From Clostridiaceae bacterium (GTDB lineage: Bacteria; Bacillota; Clostridia; DUPQ01): a stretch of DNA of 64,000 bases. Positions 59,755 to 64,000 of this stretch are shown one piece after another. The stretch is taken from positions 1 to 64,000 of the forward strand of contig DUPQ01000032.1 in NCBI GenBank assembly GCA_012838235.1, written 5' to 3'. The position numbers and the translations under genes were made by a program. The notes under the pieces are model-generated. The model was not told where the DNA came from and searched no databases. It saw only the letters and a list, made by a program, of their open reading frames with translations. Each line of letters starts with the position of its first letter. Position 1 is the stretch's first letter.

Positions 59755-60465
59755 ATGAGAACTGTTTTGATAACCGGTGCTTCAAAGGGGATCGGGCGAC
59801 AGACAACTGAGGATTTTTTGGCAGCCGGGTACAATGTTATCGCTAATTTCCATACTACAAAAATGGATAAATCGGAATATCCCTCGTTTCAGGAGCATAT
59901 CGAGGTGATAAAAGCCGATGTCTCCGACTATGGTCAGGTTGAAGAAATGTTCAAAAAAGGCAAAGAACGATTCGGCAACATTGACGTTGTTATAAACAAT
60001 GCCGCCGTAAACTATGCGGGCCTTCTTTCTCAGATGGAAGAAAAAGACTGGGACAGAATTATCAATGTCAATCTTAAGGGAATATTTAACGTATGCAAAT
60101 GTGCGATACCTTCCATGGTCAACAGAAAAGCGGGGCATATTATAAATATATCTTCCATGTGGGGCATAACCGGTGCTTCCTGTGAGGTTGCCTATTCGGT
60201 ATCCAAAGCCGGTGTCATAGGCTTTACAAAAGCGCTGGCAAAAGAACTGGCTCCTTCAAATATATATGTCAACTGCGTCGCACCCGGCATAATACAGACC
60301 GATATGAATAAAGCCTATACTCAACAGGAATTGGAAGAGATGATTCCTTTGGGAAGAATAGGTAAATGCAGGGATGTATCGGAAATGCTTCTTTTCTTAG
60401 CCGATGAGAAGACCTCGTTTATAACCGGGCAGGTCTTTTCGGTAAACGGGGGAACGGTGATTTAG
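59755..60465 (+). CDS. SDR-family oxidoreductase (FabG-like)
   Basis: 'RTVLITGASKGIGRQTTEDFLAAGYNV', 'DVVINNAAVNYAG', 'YSVSKAGVIGFTKALAKEL', 'ITGQVFSVNGGTVI'. Confidence 0.93.
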   Translation: MRTVLITGASKGIGRQTTEDFLAAGYNVIANFHTTKMDKSEYPSFQEHIEVIKADVSDYGQVEEMFKKGKERFGNIDVVINNAAVNYAGLLSQMEEKDWDRIINVNLKGIFNVCKCAIPSMVNRKAGHIINISSMWGITGASCEVAYSVSKAGVIGFTKALAKELAPSNIYVNCVAPGIIQTDMNKAYTQQELEEMIPLGRIGKCRDVSEMLLFLADEKTSFITGQVFSVNGGTVI

Positions 60466-60529
60466 TTTAAGGACAGTTCATAATTTCCATCTATTATATG
60501 ATACTATTAATGTCGGGAGATTAAAATTA

Positions 60530-60922
60530 ATGATGAGAAGAATAAGAGAATTCTTTATGAACAGATACGGAACGGACCAGCTGAACAGGGCTTTAATGGT
60601 TGTGTATGCCCTCTTCTTTTTTGTTTACCTGATAACCAAAAATAATGTGTTTTTGTTTATTGCCCTGGCTGTTGCCTTGTATCAGGTATTCCGTACTCTA
60701 TCAAGGAATTTCACTCAAAGAGCAAAGGAAAATCAGTTTTTCTTAAAATACTGGAATCCCGTTAAAAGAAAATATAGCTCAATTAAAAAGAAAGTTACCG
60801 ATAAAACACACAGATACTATAAATGTCCCAAATGCAAAACCGAGGTTCGCGTACCTAAAAACAAAGGCAAGATAAGAATCACCTGCCCCAAATGCAGTGA
60901 GCAGTTTATAAAAAAGACTTAA
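60530..60922 (+). CDS. small membrane protein with C-terminal zinc ribbon
   Basis: Two TMs then 'YYKCPKCKTEVRVPKNKGKIRITCPKCSEQF' CxxC...CxxC. Confidence 0.8.
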   Translation: MMRRIREFFMNRYGTDQLNRALMVVYALFFFVYLITKNNVFLFIALAVALYQVFRTLSRNFTQRAKENQFFLKYWNPVKRKYSSIKKKVTDKTHRYYKCPKCKTEVRVPKNKGKIRITCPKCSEQFIKKT

Positions 60923-61028
60923 AATAAGCGGTTTAACCGCTTCAATAGGCGTCTACCTTGTATAGAAATAATTGGTGTCATAAGTTAAAATAGAATTGAA
61001 ATAATAATAAATTAAATGGGGGGTTGTT

Positions 61029-61928
61029 ATGGAATTTCTAAAAACATTGGAACAGCTGAGGACTCCGTTCTTTGATCAGTTTTTCCTGTTAGTCACAAAA
61101 ATGGGTGAGGAACTTTTCTTCACCGTAGTAATATTGATTGTCATATGGTGTATAGATAAAAAAACCGGGTACCGGATGTTTTTCATATTCTTGCTGGGTT
61201 CCTTTGTCAATCAGATGCTTAAATTAATCTTTAAAGTCCCGCGCCCCTGGACATATGAGAATGCCGCAAAGCCGGTGGAAGGCTCGGTGGAAGCGGCAAC
61301 CGGCTACTCTTTTCCTTCGGGACACACCCAACAGGGCATCGGTCTTTTCGGATCGGTAGCCATGTTTCTTAAGAAAACCCGGGTGTATATAGTTATGGTA
61401 ATTCTTACACTTCTTGTGGCCTTTTCCAGAATGTATCTGGGAGTCCACACTCCTGCAGATGTATTTACATCTTTAGCTATCGGAGTAGTGCTTTTATTGC
61501 TCTGCTACTATGCTTTCCGTGTTGCAGATAAGCATAAATACGGGGACGTATATCTTTACGGTATTGTTGCATTTGCTATCGTAATTTCACTTATAGTGCT
61601 CTCGTTTGACAAAACCGGCTCTCCGGAATATCTGCACGGAATAGAAAACGGATGGAAACTTTTAGGTTGCTGTATCGGTATTATAGTCTCCATAATCGTA
61701 GACATCAAATACACAAACTTTGAAGTAAAAGCCAAGTGGTGGCAGCAGATTATAAAGTTGGTTGTGGGTCTCGGAATCGTATTGGTTATAAAATCCTTCT
61801 TAAAACAGCCTCTCCTGGACCTGTTCAACCAAAGTCCGGTTGCCGACGGAATAAGGTATCTTCTTATAATTCTGTTTGCAGGATGCCTGTATCCTATGCT
61901 TTTCAAAGTATTTAAAAGGAAACAGTAA
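61029..61928 (+). CDS. PAP2-family phosphatase, membrane
   Basis: 'KVPRPW...YSFPSGHTQQGIGLFG...AFSRMYLGVHTPADVF' PAP2 signature. Confidence 0.92.
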   Translation: MEFLKTLEQLRTPFFDQFFLLVTKMGEELFFTVVILIVIWCIDKKTGYRMFFIFLLGSFVNQMLKLIFKVPRPWTYENAAKPVEGSVEAATGYSFPSGHTQQGIGLFGSVAMFLKKTRVYIVMVILTLLVAFSRMYLGVHTPADVFTSLAIGVVLLLLCYYAFRVADKHKYGDVYLYGIVAFAIVISLIVLSFDKTGSPEYLHGIENGWKLLGCCIGIIVSIIVDIKYTNFEVKAKWWQQIIKLVVGLGIVLVIKSFLKQPLLDLFNQSPVADGIRYLLIILFAGCLYPMLFKVFKRKQ

Positions 61929-61930
61929 AA

Positions 61931-61956
61931 CAGACAGCTGATGCTGTCTGCTTTTT
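61931..61956 (+). terminator. rho-independent terminator
   Basis: CAGACAGC-TGAT-GCTGTCTG-CTTTTT, 2 nt after the PAP2 stop region. Confidence 0.85.
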
Positions 61957-61983
61957 GCTATATATTCTTTTGTTAAGTTTTAC

Positions 61984-63078
61984 TTATTCCGCTTCATACT
62001 GTTTGATGTATATATTTCCCGTAGAAGTCTTAAGATTAATGTTTGCATCTGCCGAATGAGAAACCAATACGGGGATTTCCGCATCAAATTTACCTACGCT
62101 TGTGCTGTACGAAACAACAAGTTTATCGGTTTTCACCGTGTACAGGTTTATAGATCCGGTATCGGTCTCCGCATATATACTCTCGGGTGGAGTAGCACAT
62201 TTCATTGTGATACTTCCGGTATTACTTCTGAACTCGCCTGTCCTGAAGGAGCCTTCGGTTTCCACTGTGCCTGTGTCGGATTTTTGTGTAACGGACTTTA
62301 CTTTGTAATTTTTGCATATTACTCTGCCGACATCCGATTTGCAGTACAGCGTTTCCGCTATTATGTCTTTTGCTTCAATTCTTCCGGTATCGGTCTCCGT
62401 ATTGATTTTTTCCTCCGCTGTTATCCCGTTTAAAGATATATTACCCGTATCGCTTTTAATCACAATATTCTTAGCTTTTAATTCCGATGCGGTTATCGAA
62501 GAAGTATCCGTAATAACAGTAATGGTGCGACTTGCAGCAAGATTGCTTACATTAATCCTTCCGGTATGTGTTTCCAGATAAATAGTATCAGCCGTTACAT
62601 CCTGTGCTGAAATATCGGAAATCTGACCGTCCGCTTTCAGTGCGGATAATGACTCGGATAAGGTTTTCGGAATCCATATAACTACTTTCTTGGGAGCTAT
62701 CCTGAATATTGACTCATCTTCCAGCTCACTGATTTTCAAAATTCCGTCTTTTACGGTATAAGTAAGATTCTCTCCTTTGGACAAGTCTCTCTGGCAACTC
62801 TCTATAAGCAATATCTTGTCCTGATTATGTACCTTAAATTCCACCGCTTTAGTTATCCAGTTTACCTCTATCTCTTTTATTCCGGAAGTTCCCGTCTCAT
62901 ACCTTGCCTTTTCTTCATACTGCCCTCTGCGAATCTCAATCCTGTGCCCGTCGACAAAGGAAAAAGTAAAGCAGCTGAACCCGTGTTCCACTACATACCA
63001 TGCTCCCAGACCTATAACTACGAATATGATTACCAGTATCGCTATGGTTCTGATTATTTTTGATGATGTTGCATTCAT
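61984..63078 (-). CDS. DUF4097-like beta-repeat (pseudo-adhesin) membrane protein
   Basis: N-terminal TM and repeated 'DTGxI' strands (SDTGNISLNG, TDTGRIEAKD, SDTGTVETEG, SNTGSITMKC, TDTGSINLYT). Confidence 0.85.
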   Translation of the reverse strand: MNATSSKIIRTIAILVIIFVVIGLGAWYVVEHGFSCFTFSFVDGHRIEIRRGQYEEKARYETGTSGIKEIEVNWITKAVEFKVHNQDKILLIESCQRDLSKGENLTYTVKDGILKISELEDESIFRIAPKKVVIWIPKTLSESLSALKADGQISDISAQDVTADTIYLETHTGRINVSNLAASRTITVITDTSSITASELKAKNIVIKSDTGNISLNGITAEEKINTETDTGRIEAKDIIAETLYCKSDVGRVICKNYKVKSVTQKSDTGTVETEGSFRTGEFRSNTGSITMKCATPPESIYAETDTGSINLYTVKTDKLVVSYSTSVGKFDAEIPVLVSHSADANINLKTSTGNIYIKQYEAE

Positions 63079-63089
63079 ATTATTTCACC

Positions 63090-63716
63090 TCACTTCTTTG
63101 CTTTCCCAAGCCATATATCCAATATACATTCGACTGCAGCTCCGAACAGGAATATAAGCCATGTAAGATGCCATGCATGTGTCTGGAAACTTATTATGAA
63201 ATACATTATCAGGATTATAAGCCACAAAAATCCAGATACCGATTTTCTTATGCTTCTTTTCCTCTCAATTTCCGCCATTCTGTCGGTTTGAGTACTGATT
63301 TGTGTATATCCCGGTTTGTTCGTCCTGTTGTATATTGCAAGTATTACACCTATGGCTACCAATATTACCGCAATCATAATATTTATGAGCACACTCCTGT
63401 ATGACAGCGCCATTACCACCGGAACCGCTGCAAGTACGAAAATCATTGCAACCACCGCTCTCAATGCGAGATATTTCTGCCTCTTGGAATCATCGGGAGT
63501 TATCTCCTTTTCCAGTTCGGCAAAAAGTTCCGATAAGTCACCTATGCTCTCCACCGCTATCTTATATGCTTCTTCCTTGCTTTTTCCTTCTGTTACAAGA
63601 TCATTGTATTTATCCTTGAGATTCTGAAGTATTTCTTCTTTAACCTCATAAGCCTTCGCCGTCGCAGGCGCATCTCTAAACAGATTATTAACGTACGCCT
63701 TTAACTTATTCTCCAT
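63090..63716 (-). CDS. HAAS/permease-prefix-domain membrane protein
   Basis: N-terminal 'LKAYVNNLFRDAPATAKAYEVKEEILQNLKDKYNDLVTEGKSKEEAYKIAVESIGD' followed by four TMs; downstream of PadR. Confidence 0.75.
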   Translation of the reverse strand: MENKLKAYVNNLFRDAPATAKAYEVKEEILQNLKDKYNDLVTEGKSKEEAYKIAVESIGDLSELFAELEKEITPDDSKRQKYLALRAVVAMIFVLAAVPVVMALSYRSVLINIMIAVILVAIGVILAIYNRTNKPGYTQISTQTDRMAEIERKRSIRKSVSGFLWLIILIMYFIISFQTHAWHLTWLIFLFGAAVECILDIWLGKAKK

Positions 63717-64000
63717 TTACTATCACCCCCGTATCAATTAGTTTCTCAATCATGTTCTTTGACTTATTCCAGTCATTTAATAGCTTTATATATTCCTCTT
63801 TTCCTCTCTCGGTAATGGAATAGTATCTGCGCCTTGCAGTCACATTATCTTCACCCCAGTAGGAAGTAATGAATCCGCCTTCTTCCAGTCGCTTGAAAGC
63901 CGTATACAGCGTCGCTTCTTTGAATTCGTATTCGCCGGCGGTTTTTGCAGATATATCTTTATTTATCTCATAACCGTAACTGTCCTTTTTCATCAAGCTT
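63706..64000 (-). CDS. PadR-family transcriptional regulator (partial; N-terminus beyond window)
   Basis: 'DSYGYEINKDISAKTAGEYEFKEATLYTAFKRLEEGGFITSYWGEDNVTARRRYYSITERGKEEYIKLLNDW'; frame remains open to the window edge. Confidence 0.88.
   Translation of the reverse strand, partial: SLMKKDSYGYEINKDISAKTAGEYEFKEATLYTAFKRLEEGGFITSYWGEDNVTARRRYYSITERGKEEYIKLLNDWNKSKNMIEKLIDTGVIVNGE

Noticed and set aside
60926-60942. Perfect palindrome AAGCGGTTTAACCGCTT after the zinc-ribbon gene
   Set aside because: No T-tract follows, so not called a terminator; may be a weak hairpin only.
1-64000. CRISPR array
   Set aside because: No regularly spaced repeat-spacer structure observed.

Overview
AT-rich Firmicutes/Clostridia-like chromosomal window with many polysaccharide-degradation and sugar-metabolism genes. 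Main points: (1) A minus-strand operon at 37755-49965 looks like a class 2 DISARM anti-phage locus (drmMII, drmE, drmA, drmB). It begins with a Vsr-type endonuclease, and the usual drmC (PLD nuclease) position holds a NERD-nuclease/SF1-helicase fusion. It lies next to a tRNA-Leu gene. (2) A catabolic island of about 11 kb (about 7.6-18.5 kb; GH78, GH43-like, tannase-family, esterase, beta-lactamase-like, GPH transporter, TetR) is bracketed by a perfect 32-bp direct repeat and by diverged copies of the ancestral junction. (3) A ydaO-type c-di-AMP riboswitch precedes a CPA2 cation/proton antiporter and a PII-like gene. (4) Two paralogous membrane-anchored ectodomain genes 50 kb apart share 11-bp-phased TGAAC-type repeats exactly 15 bp upstream of the -35, suggesting a common OmpR-type response regulator. 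(5) An XRE/nucleotidyltransferase pair, a putative toxin-antitoxin, has a perfect 28-bp palindrome lying across a consensus promoter. Assignments come from reading the sequence and motifs; no database search was run.
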